Assembly (NCBI GenBank): GCA_002189105.1
Contig: NIOB01000006.1
Coordinates: forward strand, 62,001 to 126,000
DNA: 64,000 bases
Source: Saccharibacillus soli
Lineage (GTDB): Bacteria; Bacillota; Bacilli; Paenibacillales; Paenibacillaceae
Direction: 5' to 3'
This document shows positions 24,234 through 32,833 of this stretch, piece by piece. Below the pieces are notes generated by a model. The model had not been told where the DNA came from and did not search any database. It saw only the letters and a list, made by a program, of their open reading frames with translations. Both the position numbers and the translations under genes were made by a program. Position 1 is the stretch's first letter, and each line of letters starts with the position of its first letter.

Positions 24234-26759
24234 ATGAATCCCAACTCATCTTCAAGACCATCCCCCGCTCAACATGCGGTATCGGCAATCGGGCCGGCTG
24301 CGGCCTCGTCCGTGGGCAAAAACGTGCTCTCGTCTCTCTCACGTGAAGCGGCGTCGCAATCTTCTTCACCTGCGGAACGCCGCGCTGACGGTACTTATGC
24401 CTTTTTGGATGAAGCGCGTGAAGTGGAGTTCTATCGTCATGATCTGCCAACCCCATGGATGAATTATCTCTCCAACGGGACATTCCATACCATGCTGTCT
24501 CATGCCGGGGGCGGTGTTGCCTTTTATAAATCGCCGCAGATCTGGAGAATTACGCGCTATCGCTTCTTCCATCTGCCGACCGACCGTTCAGGCCCATACC
24601 TGTACATCCAGGAAGCGGGGCAAGACGGTCAGCCTGGTGATTACTGGTGCCCGACCAACGAACCGGCTTTCAGCCGTCCCGACCAGTGGAAGAGTGCTCA
24701 TGGCATGGGCTATACCCGCTTTGAAGCCGCCAGACAGGACATATCTGCACGTACGGTTTATTTTGTCGGTCAGGAGGAAAACTCACTGATCTGGAATCTG
24801 TCCCTGACCAATAACGGACAGGTGGAGCGTACGCTAAATGTCTATGCTTATGCTGAATTTGGCATGATGGAGTTTATGCGCGAGCTGCAATGGCAGTGCT
24901 ACAACAAACATCAGGTGTCCGTGACCCATGCGGAAGGCGATGTGCTGCTGTATCGCTACGGCGTAGAGAATCAGCCCAAGCCTGACGAGACGCCGTTGGT
25001 TTATTTTGCCGCCGATGTTCCGCTGACGGGTTATGACGGGGACCGTGATGCCTTTATCGGCAGCTACCGAAGTGAATCGAATCCGCTGGCGATCGAACGG
25101 GGCGGCTGCACGAACTCCACGCTGCTTGGCGGCGATCCATGTGGTGCGCTTCAGATGACGGTTACGCTGGCGCCGGGAGAGACGCGGGCGATTAATGTTT
25201 TCCTGGGAACAGCGCCGGACGAGGCGGAAGCGCTGCTGGCGGTCGAGCGATCGCGTCAATCGGGCTTCGTCGAGCGCTCTTTTGCCGGACTGCGTGAGTA
25301 TTGGGAGGGGTATCTGGGCACCTGGAACTGCGAACTGCCGGACAGCGAAGCCCAGCGGATGCTCAACGTCTGGAATCCGTACCAGGCGCAGCGCAATTTC
25401 CTGTTCTCGCGTAACATCTCCTTCTATGCCACCGGCACCTTCCGGGGCGTCGGCTTCCGTGACACGGCGCAGGATGTATTGGCCGTCGTTCCGCATGATA
25501 TTGAAGCGGCGAAGGATAAGCTGCGGTTGCTGCTTGGGCAGCAGTATCAAGATGGACACGTCAACCATTACTTCTTCCCCAACGAAGGTTGGGACCCGGT
25601 CACCAGCATCCACTCCGACGACCATCTGTGGACGGCGCTCGCGGTGTGGGATCTGATTGCCGAGAGCGGCGATCCGTCTTTCCTGCATGAGACGCTTCCG
25701 TATTATGATGGCGGTGAGGGCAGCGTATATGAGCATCTGCGGCGGGCGATTGACTTCACGGAAGGTCATCTGGGACGCAATGGATTCCCGCTCATGCTGC
25801 GCTCCGACTGGAACGATCAGCTGTTCCGCGTCTGCCGCGAAGGGAAGGGGGAGAGCATCTGGACGGCTATGCAGTTTGGCACAACGCTGCTCAAGATGGT
25901 TGATCTTGCTCGTCTGGCGGGCGTGCCGGAGGAAGGAGAACGTTATCAGAAGCTGTACAACGATCAGAAGACACGCATCAACGAAGCAGGCTGGGACGGC
26001 CAATGGTTCCGGCGTGCGGTCATGGACGATGGACGTTTCCTTGGAACGGACGAACACGATCAGGCCAAGCTGTGGCTGAACGCACAGACATGGGCCGTGA
26101 TGTCAGGCATGGCAGAAGGCGAGAAAGGCCAGACTGCGATGGACAGTGTGCGTGAGATGCTGGATACGGAGCTGGGGATCAAGAAGCTGCATCCACCCAT
26201 TGTCGATTTCCCCGATCCATCCGACCCGCTCACTAACTACAATCCGGGTACGGGGGAAAATGGGGCCGTGTTCTGCCACGCCAATACTTGGGCAATTATT
26301 GCGGAATGTATGCTGGGGCGCGGCGATCTGGCCTACAAATATTACCGTCAGCTCATTCCGAGTGTGGCGATGGACAAAGCGGGCATCGAACGCTACCGGG
26401 CGGAACCATACGTCTATGCGTCGAATCTGTTTGGCCCGGACTCCGACAAATTTGGTCTGGCGAATGTCTCCTGGCTGACCGGAACCGCGGCCTGGATGTA
26501 TGTGGCGGCTACGCAGTATATTTTGGGCGTCAAGGCGACTTTGGAAGGGTTGAAGATCGATCCGTGCATCCCAGGCAAGTGGGAAGGATTCAAGGCGCAG
26601 CGCCTGTTCCAGGGCTGCCGGTACGAGATCGAGGTTCGCAATGTCAGCGGCGAAGGTCGAGGCGTTAAGCAGATTCGGGTAAATGGCGAAGTGATCGAAG
26701 GCAATGTGCTTCCGCTGGTTGAAGGCGGCGGAGCGGTGCAGGTCGAAGTGGAGCTGTAA
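24234..26759 (+). CDS. GH94-family glycoside phosphorylase
   Basis: A cytoplasmic phosphorylase related to cellobiose, laminaribiose and cyclic-glucan phosphorylases. It would split a beta-glucosidic (or related) bond with phosphate to give a sugar-1-phosphate. The 841-residue protein has a beta-sandwich with PWMNYLSNGTFHTMLSHAGGG, then an (alpha/alpha)6 barrel with GFRDTAQDVL, HSDDHLWTALA and a SDWNDQLFRVCREGKGES segment; the DWND at residues 525-528 contains the family general acid. The first ~50 residues are an atypical Ser/Ala-rich extension. ATG 24234 has AAAGGAG at good spacing, better than GTG 24222. It ends the catabolic series and is followed by a terminator. Confidence 0.87.
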   Translation: MNPNSSSRPSPAQHAVSAIGPAAASSVGKNVLSSLSREAASQSSSPAERRADGTYAFLDEAREVEFYRHDLPTPWMNYLSNGTFHTMLSHAGGGVAFYKSPQIWRITRYRFFHLPTDRSGPYLYIQEAGQDGQPGDYWCPTNEPAFSRPDQWKSAHGMGYTRFEAARQDISARTVYFVGQEENSLIWNLSLTNNGQVERTLNVYAYAEFGMMEFMRELQWQCYNKHQVSVTHAEGDVLLYRYGVENQPKPDETPLVYFAADVPLTGYDGDRDAFIGSYRSESNPLAIERGGCTNSTLLGGDPCGALQMTVTLAPGETRAINVFLGTAPDEAEALLAVERSRQSGFVERSFAGLREYWEGYLGTWNCELPDSEAQRMLNVWNPYQAQRNFLFSRNISFYATGTFRGVGFRDTAQDVLAVVPHDIEAAKDKLRLLLGQQYQDGHVNHYFFPNEGWDPVTSIHSDDHLWTALAVWDLIAESGDPSFLHETLPYYDGGEGSVYEHLRRAIDFTEGHLGRNGFPLMLRSDWNDQLFRVCREGKGESIWTAMQFGTTLLKMVDLARLAGVPEEGERYQKLYNDQKTRINEAGWDGQWFRRAVMDDGRFLGTDEHDQAKLWLNAQTWAVMSGMAEGEKGQTAMDSVREMLDTELGIKKLHPPIVDFPDPSDPLTNYNPGTGENGAVFCHANTWAIIAECMLGRGDLAYKYYRQLIPSVAMDKAGIERYRAEPYVYASNLFGPDSDKFGLANVSWLTGTAAWMYVAATQYILGVKATLEGLKIDPCIPGKWEGFKAQRLFQGCRYEIEVRNVSGEGRGVKQIRVNGEVIEGNVLPLVEGGGAVQVEVEL

Positions 26760-26902
26760 GGGATTCGCTGGCATCCGAGAGGATCGGAAGTGCAGCCGCT
26801 GGATTCAGCGGATATGCATGAAAGCACCGGACATCGTGCGATAGGCAGTGGAGGTGCGGGCAGCGAGGAAGATGTCTCCCGGTATAAGTCTGATGAAAAA
26901 AG

Positions 26903-26931
26903 AGAGGCGATCCGTTTGACGGGTCGCCTCT
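26903..26931 (+). terminator. Terminator ending the large catabolic operon
   Basis: AGAGGCGATCC pairs with GGGTCGCCTCT over a 7-base loop, followed by TTCGGTATTT. It lies between the GH94 gene and the oppositely oriented DUF1129 gene, so it may serve both. Confidence 0.65.
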
Positions 26932-26997
26932 TCGGTATTTGTGAACGGGTTGCGAGCTGCCTACGATTGATCGGTCTACTCCCCATCTGCCTATGAT

Positions 26998-27639
26998 CTA
27001 GCGACGTCTAAGCATGAAGACCTGTCCGGTAAATCCAACAATGGCCAACGCGAAGCTGAGCCAGTAGGGAATGGTCACAACCGGCGTAACCTGAAGCACC
27101 ATCACGCCGACTGCGCCGACGATGAGCAGGGCGAGCAGGCTCATGCCAACGCTGCGAATATTGAACTTGGGCGGAGCGGGCACACCTTCTTCGGGATCAC
27201 GGCGGATCAGGCTCATCAGCACGCCGACCAGAGCGAGGGCGCCGATGACGACGATCACCAGAGCGCCGATGTTGACCTGCTCCGCTTCCGGGGCGATCAG
27301 GGCAGCGATTCCCAGCAGCAGGAAGGTCCAGCTCAGGGCAGCCCACGGCGCGATCAGCATGAGGCGTGCGCGGCTTGGAGCCTTGCGCTGCGGCAGATTT
27401 GCTGCGGCTGCATCCGCGTAGGCGATAGGGTCCTCACCGAACAGCTTGATCGCCGTTTTGCCTTTCTTCTGGGCAGCCAGCAGTTCCTGTGCACGTGCCA
27501 GCAGCCAGTCTTCCCCGCTCTCTTCCTGAACGCGGCTGAAACGAATCCGCACGATGACCTCATCGAAATAGTCACGGTTTTTTTGACTCAATTGATCGCG
27601 GATCTGATTGATCTCACGAATTTTTTTCCTGACGCTCAA
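26998..27639 (-). CDS. DUF1129-family membrane protein
   Basis: A 213-residue integral membrane protein of unknown function. A soluble helical N-terminus (about 1-90) contains the INQIRDQLSQKNRDYFDEVIVRI motif typical of DUF1129. Four hydrophobic segments follow, at about 93-115, 122-145, 163-183 and 188-208. It precedes a DUF2278 gene transcribed in the same direction. Nothing in its context indicates a role. Confidence 0.85.
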   Translation of the reverse strand: MSVRKKIREINQIRDQLSQKNRDYFDEVIVRIRFSRVQEESGEDWLLARAQELLAAQKKGKTAIKLFGEDPIAYADAAAANLPQRKAPSRARLMLIAPWAALSWTFLLLGIAALIAPEAEQVNIGALVIVVIGALALVGVLMSLIRRDPEEGVPAPPKFNIRSVGMSLLALLIVGAVGVMVLQVTPVVTIPYWLSFALAIVGFTGQVFMLRRR

Positions 27640-27675
27640 CGGTAAATCCTCCTCCAGGCTTCAGCCTTGTTTCGA

Positions 27676-28323
27676 TTAATCAGCGGCATGTCCGTGCTCG
27701 TCGGTCTCCCAAGACTGCGATTGGAAGGCCAACATCAAGCCCATCCAGCGGTTTGGTTTGGCAAAATGAATCAACAGGGCACCATCGCGGAAAGCACCAT
27801 TGTCATCATGCCACGGTTGGGCGTTGCCTTGATTCATATGGATGTTGTGCACCCCGCGGCCGGGACGGAATCCAAAATAATAATCCGGCGTCTGCGGCTC
27901 TGGACCCCAGCAGTCTCCAAAAACGTACAGATCTGCGTTAGCGGACAGGGCGTTGTCGATCAGCGCGAGAATCTTCTCATTCAGATCGTTATCGGGACCC
28001 GGCAGACTGGCAGGCAGCGGCACCAGATCTTCACGGCGCAGCAGCGGACGACGCACATAATCCAGTCCCTGCACAGGCAGCCCATTTTCAATCGGAGTAA
28101 ATCCACGGGGCAGCGCCTTCAGAGCGTCGGCTTGTTCAGGATTGCAGACACCGATTCCATAGAGCAGCTCCGATGGATACGCCTTGGAACGGATATTGAT
28201 CGAGACCCGATAGTTCGTGCCCCGGTCGTCTTGCAGGCAGATGTGAAAGTGCGGCTGGCTGCCGAACCCCTGAATGTAGCGAACGGCCTGGGCTTTCAAT
28301 ACGCCGTAACGGTAGCGGCTCAA
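27676..28323 (-). CDS. DUF2278-family protein
   Basis: A 215-residue soluble protein of unknown function with the DUF2278 hallmarks: YGVLKAQAV near the start, HFHICLQDDRGTNYRVSINIRS, and GRGVHNIHMNQGN. I choose a TTG start at 28323. A perfect AGGAGG lies about eight bases upstream and the product then begins SRYRYGVLK, as in the family. Longer frames starting at 28359 or 28422 have poorer ribosome sites and add unlike residues. It is divergent from an alpha/beta hydrolase gene. Confidence 0.85.
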   Translation of the reverse strand: MSRYRYGVLKAQAVRYIQGFGSQPHFHICLQDDRGTNYRVSINIRSKAYPSELLYGIGVCNPEQADALKALPRGFTPIENGLPVQGLDYVRRPLLRREDLVPLPASLPGPDNDLNEKILALIDNALSANADLYVFGDCWGPEPQTPDYYFGFRPGRGVHNIHMNQGNAQPWHDDNGAFRDGALLIHFAKPNRWMGLMLAFQSQSWETDEHGHAAD

Positions 28324-28403
28324 TAGGCTTCCCTCCTGCAAATTGATCTTCCTAAGCATAGCGCAATCCTGGGGGATTGGTCTACGCTGACCGGACACGT
28401 TGA

Positions 28404-28455
28404 TTGACAAGCTTCCCTGCAAAAAGGTAAGATAGGATTAATTCATACTAATTAA
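28404..28455 (+). promoter_or_regulatory. Sigma-A promoter and palindromic operator for the alpha/beta hydrolase
   Basis: TTGACA (28404-28409) and TAAGAT (28428-28433) are separated by 18 bases. Directly downstream is an inverted repeat, TTAATT-6-AATTAA (28438-28455), in a position where a bound repressor would block initiation. A further GATTAATC lies at 28461. Confidence 0.65.
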
Positions 28456-28488
28456 CTAGGGATTAATCAACCGGGGAGGCTGCCGCCT

Positions 28489-29304
28489 ATGGAACGCCAG
28501 ATTCTGATCCGCCACGAAAAACACGATTTGACCGCCACGCTTCATTATCCAACGTCAGGAGGCTGCGAGGGGCGTCTGCCGCTGACGGTCATCTGTCATG
28601 GATTTGTAGGCAGTCGGATCGGAGTAGACCGGCTGTTTGTCGTGACGGCCCGGGAGCTGGCTGCCGAAGGTCAGTTGGTCGTTCGCTTTGATTACGCAGG
28701 CTGCGGAGAAAGCGATGGGGTGTATGGCGAAGAAGGCATCGAGTCGATGATCCGCCAGACGCAGACGGTGCTGGACTACGCGATGACCTGCGCCGACATT
28801 GACCCCAGCCGGGTTACGCTGATCGGTCATAGCCTCGGCGGAGCCGTTGCACTGTTGACAGCAGTACGGGATCGCCGGGTGAAGAGTCTGGCCCTATGGT
28901 CAGCGGTTGGCTATCCCTTTAACGACATCGTCAAGATCACCGGACGTGATCGGTATGATGAGTCCGTGCGCACAGGCAGCACCGACTTCCTGGGCTACTC
29001 ATTTTCGCCCGTATTTTTTGAATCGCTGGGCGCGTTCCAGCCGTTCCAGGAAGCAGGCAAATTCTACGGCGATGTGCTGGTCGTTCACGGGACATCCGAT
29101 GATGTCATTCCGGTTGATTACGCCTTCTTGTATCAGAAATTATTCTGGACGCGTCCCGACTCGCGCTGCGACAAGGAGATTATCTTCCAGGCTGACCATA
29201 CGTATTCGTCCGGCCCTCACCGCCGCCAACTGCTCGACATCACCAAGCGCTGGCTTCAAGATCGGCACAAGAATGAGGCCGATTGGCAACACTGGACAAT
29301 CTAA
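28489..29304 (+). CDS. Alpha/beta hydrolase, esterase-like
   Basis: A 271-residue cytoplasmic serine hydrolase, resembling feruloyl/cinnamoyl-esterase-like members of the family. It shows the HGF oxyanion segment (residues 37-39), a DYAGCGESDG loop, the nucleophile motif GHSLGG (serine 115), an acid in VHGTSDDVIP and a histidine in QADHTYSS. The start at 28489 follows GGGGAGG. It is a single gene with its own promoter and terminator. The natural ester is unknown. Confidence 0.87.
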   Translation: MERQILIRHEKHDLTATLHYPTSGGCEGRLPLTVICHGFVGSRIGVDRLFVVTARELAAEGQLVVRFDYAGCGESDGVYGEEGIESMIRQTQTVLDYAMTCADIDPSRVTLIGHSLGGAVALLTAVRDRRVKSLALWSAVGYPFNDIVKITGRDRYDESVRTGSTDFLGYSFSPVFFESLGAFQPFQEAGKFYGDVLVVHGTSDDVIPVDYAFLYQKLFWTRPDSRCDKEIIFQADHTYSSGPHRRQLLDITKRWLQDRHKNEADWQHWTI

Positions 29305-29352
29305 AGACTTGTGCAGCGTTACCAAGGCTATTGGCAGCACTGGACGATCTAA
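29282..29352. repeat. Direct repeat of the hydrolase 3' end
   Basis: The last 23 bases of the hydrolase gene, including the stop codon (29282-29304), recur 48 bases downstream at 29330-29352 with only two differences. The copy also encodes Trp-Gln-His-Trp-Thr-Ile-stop, so it seems to be a duplicated gene end. Confidence 0.75.
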
Positions 29353-29367
29353 CGATGGAAAACAAAG

Positions 29368-29411
29368 CGATCAATCCCAACTGAATTTTTCGGTTGGGTT
29401 GATCGTTTTTT
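29368..29411 (+). terminator. Terminator after the alpha/beta hydrolase
   Basis: A long stem from CGATCAATCCCAAC to GTTGGGTTGATCG, with one bulged base and an A/T-rich loop, is followed by six T residues. Confidence 0.85.
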
Positions 29412-29586
29412 GTTGGCGACAAGAAGACTTTTTAAGGTTCATTATAGCTTTGCTCGGTAAAATGAGAGTCGAACAGAGAACGGGTTCCGGAACCCCAAGC
29501 CAGCCTTTTTTAGCGAAATGCGCCCCTTTTGTTAAGCAAAATCGGGAGTTTCGTAAAAACAACGTGAAAAACATAAAGAAGTTTTC

Positions 29587-29615
29587 TTTCAACCCTAACA
29601 TCGTTGTGATAAAAT
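29587..29615 (+). promoter_or_regulatory. Promoter of the phosphate-uptake pair
   Basis: TTTCAA and TAAAAT are separated by 17 bases, and a TG one base before the -10 makes it an extended -10 element. It lies 70 bases before the DUF47 gene in a gap of 381 bases that otherwise holds the repeat and terminator just described. Confidence 0.55.
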
Positions 29616-29685
29616 GATGAAGGTCGCAAACGCGACTTCAGGCCTTGTCATACGGGGTTTTGAAAATTTGAAAAGGGGTTTTAAA

Positions 29686-30300
29686 ATGCGTGTGAAAAAG
29701 AAGGATATTTTCTTTCAGACACTAGAAAACATGGCGGATACCATCGTACAGGCCGCAGACTATTTCTCGGTGCATGTTGCGGATCTGAAGGATGTCAACG
29801 TTTTCGTCAAAGACATGAAGGATTTCGAGAGCAAATGTGACGGGTTTACGCATACCATTATTACCGAACTCAACAAGACGTTCATCACCCCGCTGGAAAG
29901 AGACGACATCCTGAAGCTGGCCACCACGCTGGACGATGTATTGGACGGACTGGAAGCGACTGCTTCGCGTTTTTACATGTACAACCTGGGTCAGCCGGAT
30001 CAATATATGATTCAGTTCGGAGAAATTCTGCGCGAGTCGGCGTACGAGATCCAGAAGGCCATTCACCTGCTGTCGCAGAAGAAGCTGCTGGCGATCCGTG
30101 AATATACGATTCGTCTGAACGATCTGGAGAACCAGGGCGACGAACTGCTGCGTATCTGCATCAAGGAACTGTTTGCGAACGTATCCGATCCGATCGAACT
30201 GATTAAACGCAAAGAAATCTATGAACGCCTGGAGACAACGACCGACAATTGCGAAGACGTTGCCGATATTCTGGAAACCATCATTATGAGCAACTCCTAA
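29686..30300 (+). CDS. DUF47/PhoU-like phosphate transport accessory protein
   Basis: A 204-residue all-helical cytoplasmic protein of the DUF47 (PhoU_div) family, which partners PiT phosphate transporters and is thought to modulate their activity. It carries the typical heptad-rich segments, including DDVLDGLEATASRFYMYN and a C-terminal TTDNCEDVADILE motif. The start at 29686 has AAAAGGGG upstream; in-frame codons from 29614 are not family-like. The PiT gene follows by 173 bases, the classical order. Confidence 0.92.
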   Translation: MRVKKKDIFFQTLENMADTIVQAADYFSVHVADLKDVNVFVKDMKDFESKCDGFTHTIITELNKTFITPLERDDILKLATTLDDVLDGLEATASRFYMYNLGQPDQYMIQFGEILRESAYEIQKAIHLLSQKKLLAIREYTIRLNDLENQGDELLRICIKELFANVSDPIELIKRKEIYERLETTTDNCEDVADILETIIMSNS

Positions 30301-30473
30301 GCGGAGCCTGCCATTTTAGGGCTAAAGGAGGTCAGGACCGCTTTTTCGGGATGCGGCTTTCGAGCGTGAGGGTTTCTCATTTTCGGCGTCTGTTTCGTAA
30401 AAAGACTGCGGCACGGCATCTGCAAGGACGCAGGTGAGGCGTAGCCGTCTTTCTTGGTGCGGTCGTAAACAAT

Positions 30474-31463
30474 ATGGAAACATCTTTAATTATACTTGGG
30501 GTCGTCGTATTTTTGGCGCTTGCCTTCGACTTCATTAACGGATTCCACGACACGGCCAATGCCATCGCCATGTCCGTCTCGACCCGTGCCCTGAAGCCGC
30601 GTACCGCGATTCTGCTCGCAGCCGGCATGAACTTCCTGGGTGCGGTCACGTTTACCGGAGTTGCCAAGACCATCGGGGGGAGTATCGCCAATCCCACCAA
30701 GCTGGATAACGGCATCGAGATCGTCATTGCGACGTTGATCGCGGCGATCATCTGGAACCTGGCCACCTGGTGGTTCGGGATTCCGTCTTCATCGTCGCAC
30801 GCGATGATCGGTGCTCTTGCGGGTGCCGTCTTCGTCGGAGCAGGAGCGGACAGCGTCAATTGGAAAGGGTTCCTGGAGATTGTCGAGGCCCTTATCTTCT
30901 CGCCACTGATTGCGTTTGCCGTTGGTTATATCATCATGATGATTCTCAAATGGACGGTAGGTCGGCGCAGCCCGCATACGGTCAACAAAGGCTTCCGCTC
31001 CATGCAGGTCATTACGGCTGCCCTTCAGTCGTTCGCACACGGTACGAATGACGCGCAAAAAGCGATGGGCATCATGACGTTCGCCTTGATCTCGGCAGGC
31101 GAATGGAGTTCGCTTGAGCCGCCGCTGTGGGTCAAACTGGCCGCTGCGACTGCGATTGCACTCGGTACTTCGGTTGGCGGATGGAAGATCATCAAGACAT
31201 TGGGCACAAAGATCTTCAAGATCGAACCGATTAACGGATTTGCCGCTGACGTATCCTCGGCTTCCGTTATCTTCACGGCAACCTTGTTCCACCTGCCGAT
31301 CAGTACCACTCATGCAGCGACATCTTCGATTCTCGGCGTGGGCGCCGCCAAGCGCTTCCGCGAAGTGAAGTGGGGCATGGCTGGACGGATCGTTGTGGCC
31401 TGGTTTATCACCATCCCAATCGTGGCTGTTATGGCCGGATTGATCTACAAGTTGATTTTCTAA
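30474..31463 (+). CDS. pit: PiT-family inorganic phosphate transporter
   Basis: A 329-residue membrane carrier for inorganic phosphate (or metal-phosphate) driven by an ion gradient. It has the two inverted PiT repeats: FDFINGFHDTANAIA with GIPSSSSHAMIGALAGA in the first half, and SFAHGTNDAQKAMG with PISTTHAATSSILGVG in the second, and about ten membrane segments. The ribosome site before ATG 30474 is weak, and the 173-base leader (30301-30473) holds no feature I can name, so expression may depend partly on the upstream DUF47 gene. Confidence 0.95.
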   Translation: METSLIILGVVVFLALAFDFINGFHDTANAIAMSVSTRALKPRTAILLAAGMNFLGAVTFTGVAKTIGGSIANPTKLDNGIEIVIATLIAAIIWNLATWWFGIPSSSSHAMIGALAGAVFVGAGADSVNWKGFLEIVEALIFSPLIAFAVGYIIMMILKWTVGRRSPHTVNKGFRSMQVITAALQSFAHGTNDAQKAMGIMTFALISAGEWSSLEPPLWVKLAAATAIALGTSVGGWKIIKTLGTKIFKIEPINGFAADVSSASVIFTATLFHLPISTTHAATSSILGVGAAKRFREVKWGMAGRIVVAWFITIPIVAVMAGLIYKLIF

Positions 31464-31471
31464 ACGACTCC

Positions 31472-31507
31472 AAAAGACCTTGCGGACGCATCCGCAAGGT
31501 CTTTTTT
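31472..31507 (+). terminator. Strong intrinsic terminator after pit
   Basis: A perfect 15-bp stem, AAAAGACCTTGCGGA with its complement, closes a 4-base loop and ends in a T-run. The A-run on the left would also make it work for the opposite strand. Confidence 0.95.
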
Positions 31508-31552
31508 GCTAGGAGCGGTACAAGTATTGGTGGCACGAAGGCAGCCGACAGG

Positions 31553-32646
31553 TTACAGCTGGATTTTCCGTACCTCGGTCGTCTGCGTACCCGATGAAGT
31601 TTTAACAAGGAAATAGGCGATCTTGGAAGCGGGATGGTAGCCAATAAACTTTGCATCTGCTTCCAGGCCGGTATGTGCGGAAGTGATCGGTGCCGAGGCA
31701 GTAGCCGGATAGAGGCTCCAACTTCCAGCTTTCAGGTCGCGCACGAAGACATATGAACCGGCTATCTGCGTTTCCCAACCACTTGGCTCCATCCCTTTTG
31801 GCTGTTCAAATAACTGCTTGTGATCCACTAGTGGCTTGCCGGAACTCAGGGAATAAGCGGCGTGAAAAGATTGCTTCTCTGCGAGATCGGGGCTGATCGC
31901 ATTGGCTGGCCCGATGCCTTCGTACAGGAAGGAACTCCAGGCCTGAAGCCGATTTTGTGCGTCGATCTTAACCTGTTTGTCAATCGCAAGACCGGGCAGC
32001 GGTTTAACGGACTTGTCATACAGATTAACGAGCTGGATGAAGAAATCCGAAGCCATGGTGCGCTGTCCCTCATATTCGATCGCCAGATACGGATACGCCG
32101 AGAAATCCCAATCGTCTACGCGGATATGCTCATAATTCCCGTCGGAGCGAGCTGCTGCGTCATAACGGAGGATGGAATGTCCTTTGGCATCATAGAGGGT
32201 AAATTGATTGTCACTTTGGATCATCACCCGCTCCGAAGCTTTCAGTGTAGGCGCGACCCAGCGAGCCTCGCCATTCTTGGGCAGTTTGACTTGGAATGGC
32301 GTATGACTCATGGCTTTCCCCTGGGCATCATAGACCTGTTTTTGTAATTGTCCCGATTCCGACGCAGTCAGCAGCACCAGCTTGGTCGGATGGGAGAGGA
32401 CGTGAACTCCAGCACCTGCTGTTTGGGTGAGAGCACATCCAATCGGCCGCTTCCCAGTTGGATTAGAGCGGCAGAGTCGGGGGACTGGAGCAGGGCGGCA
32501 GTGTCATCAACAGGGAGTACGGTTTCGGCAGACTGCCAGGAGTCTGGAGTCGAAAGCGAGGGAGCTGCCGCTGCGGAACCATTCGGCATAAGAATGACTG
32601 CGCCAACCAAAAGAAGGCTTTGGAATAATACTGGAAGATTTTTCAT
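31553..32646 (-). pseudogene. Secreted protein gene broken by a frameshift
   Basis: Two adjoining minus-strand frames form one gene. The first part (32646 to a stop at 32368) begins with a signal peptide (MKNLPVLFQSLLLVG to about residue 27, ending SAAAA). The second frame runs to 31553 and carries the remaining ~270 residues of beta-rich sequence (YDAQGKAM, LYDAKGHSILRYD). Around 32375-32420 the first frame ends in a meaningless tail, while the second frame already reads sensibly upstream of its first ATG (VLSHPTKLVLLTASE). A single-base deletion, or a sequencing error, would explain this. The protein family is not recognised; the intact product would be about 360 residues and exported. Confidence 0.75.
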
Positions 32647-32833
32647 GACAAGGACTCCTTTTTTATGGGTACGAATATTTTATAGACACTTCAACAGCGA
32701 ATTTGGTTAGACATTTGATCGAAAAATTGGCTAGTGAATGGTCCGGAAGAAATGCCCGCAAGCGGGAAGGCCGCTGCTTCACCTGTAACATTTTCCGGCG
32801 GGCCCCCGTCTAATAATCATGGAGGTGTTCACG

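Noticed and set aside
30301-30473. Riboswitch in the DUF47-pit gap
   Set aside because: Some pairing is possible, but no known aptamer core was recognised.
32390-32420. Programmed -1 frameshift at CCCAAAC
   Set aside because: The heptamer is present, but its phase relative to the upstream frame is wrong for canonical slippage, and no downstream structure stands out. Mutation or error is simpler.
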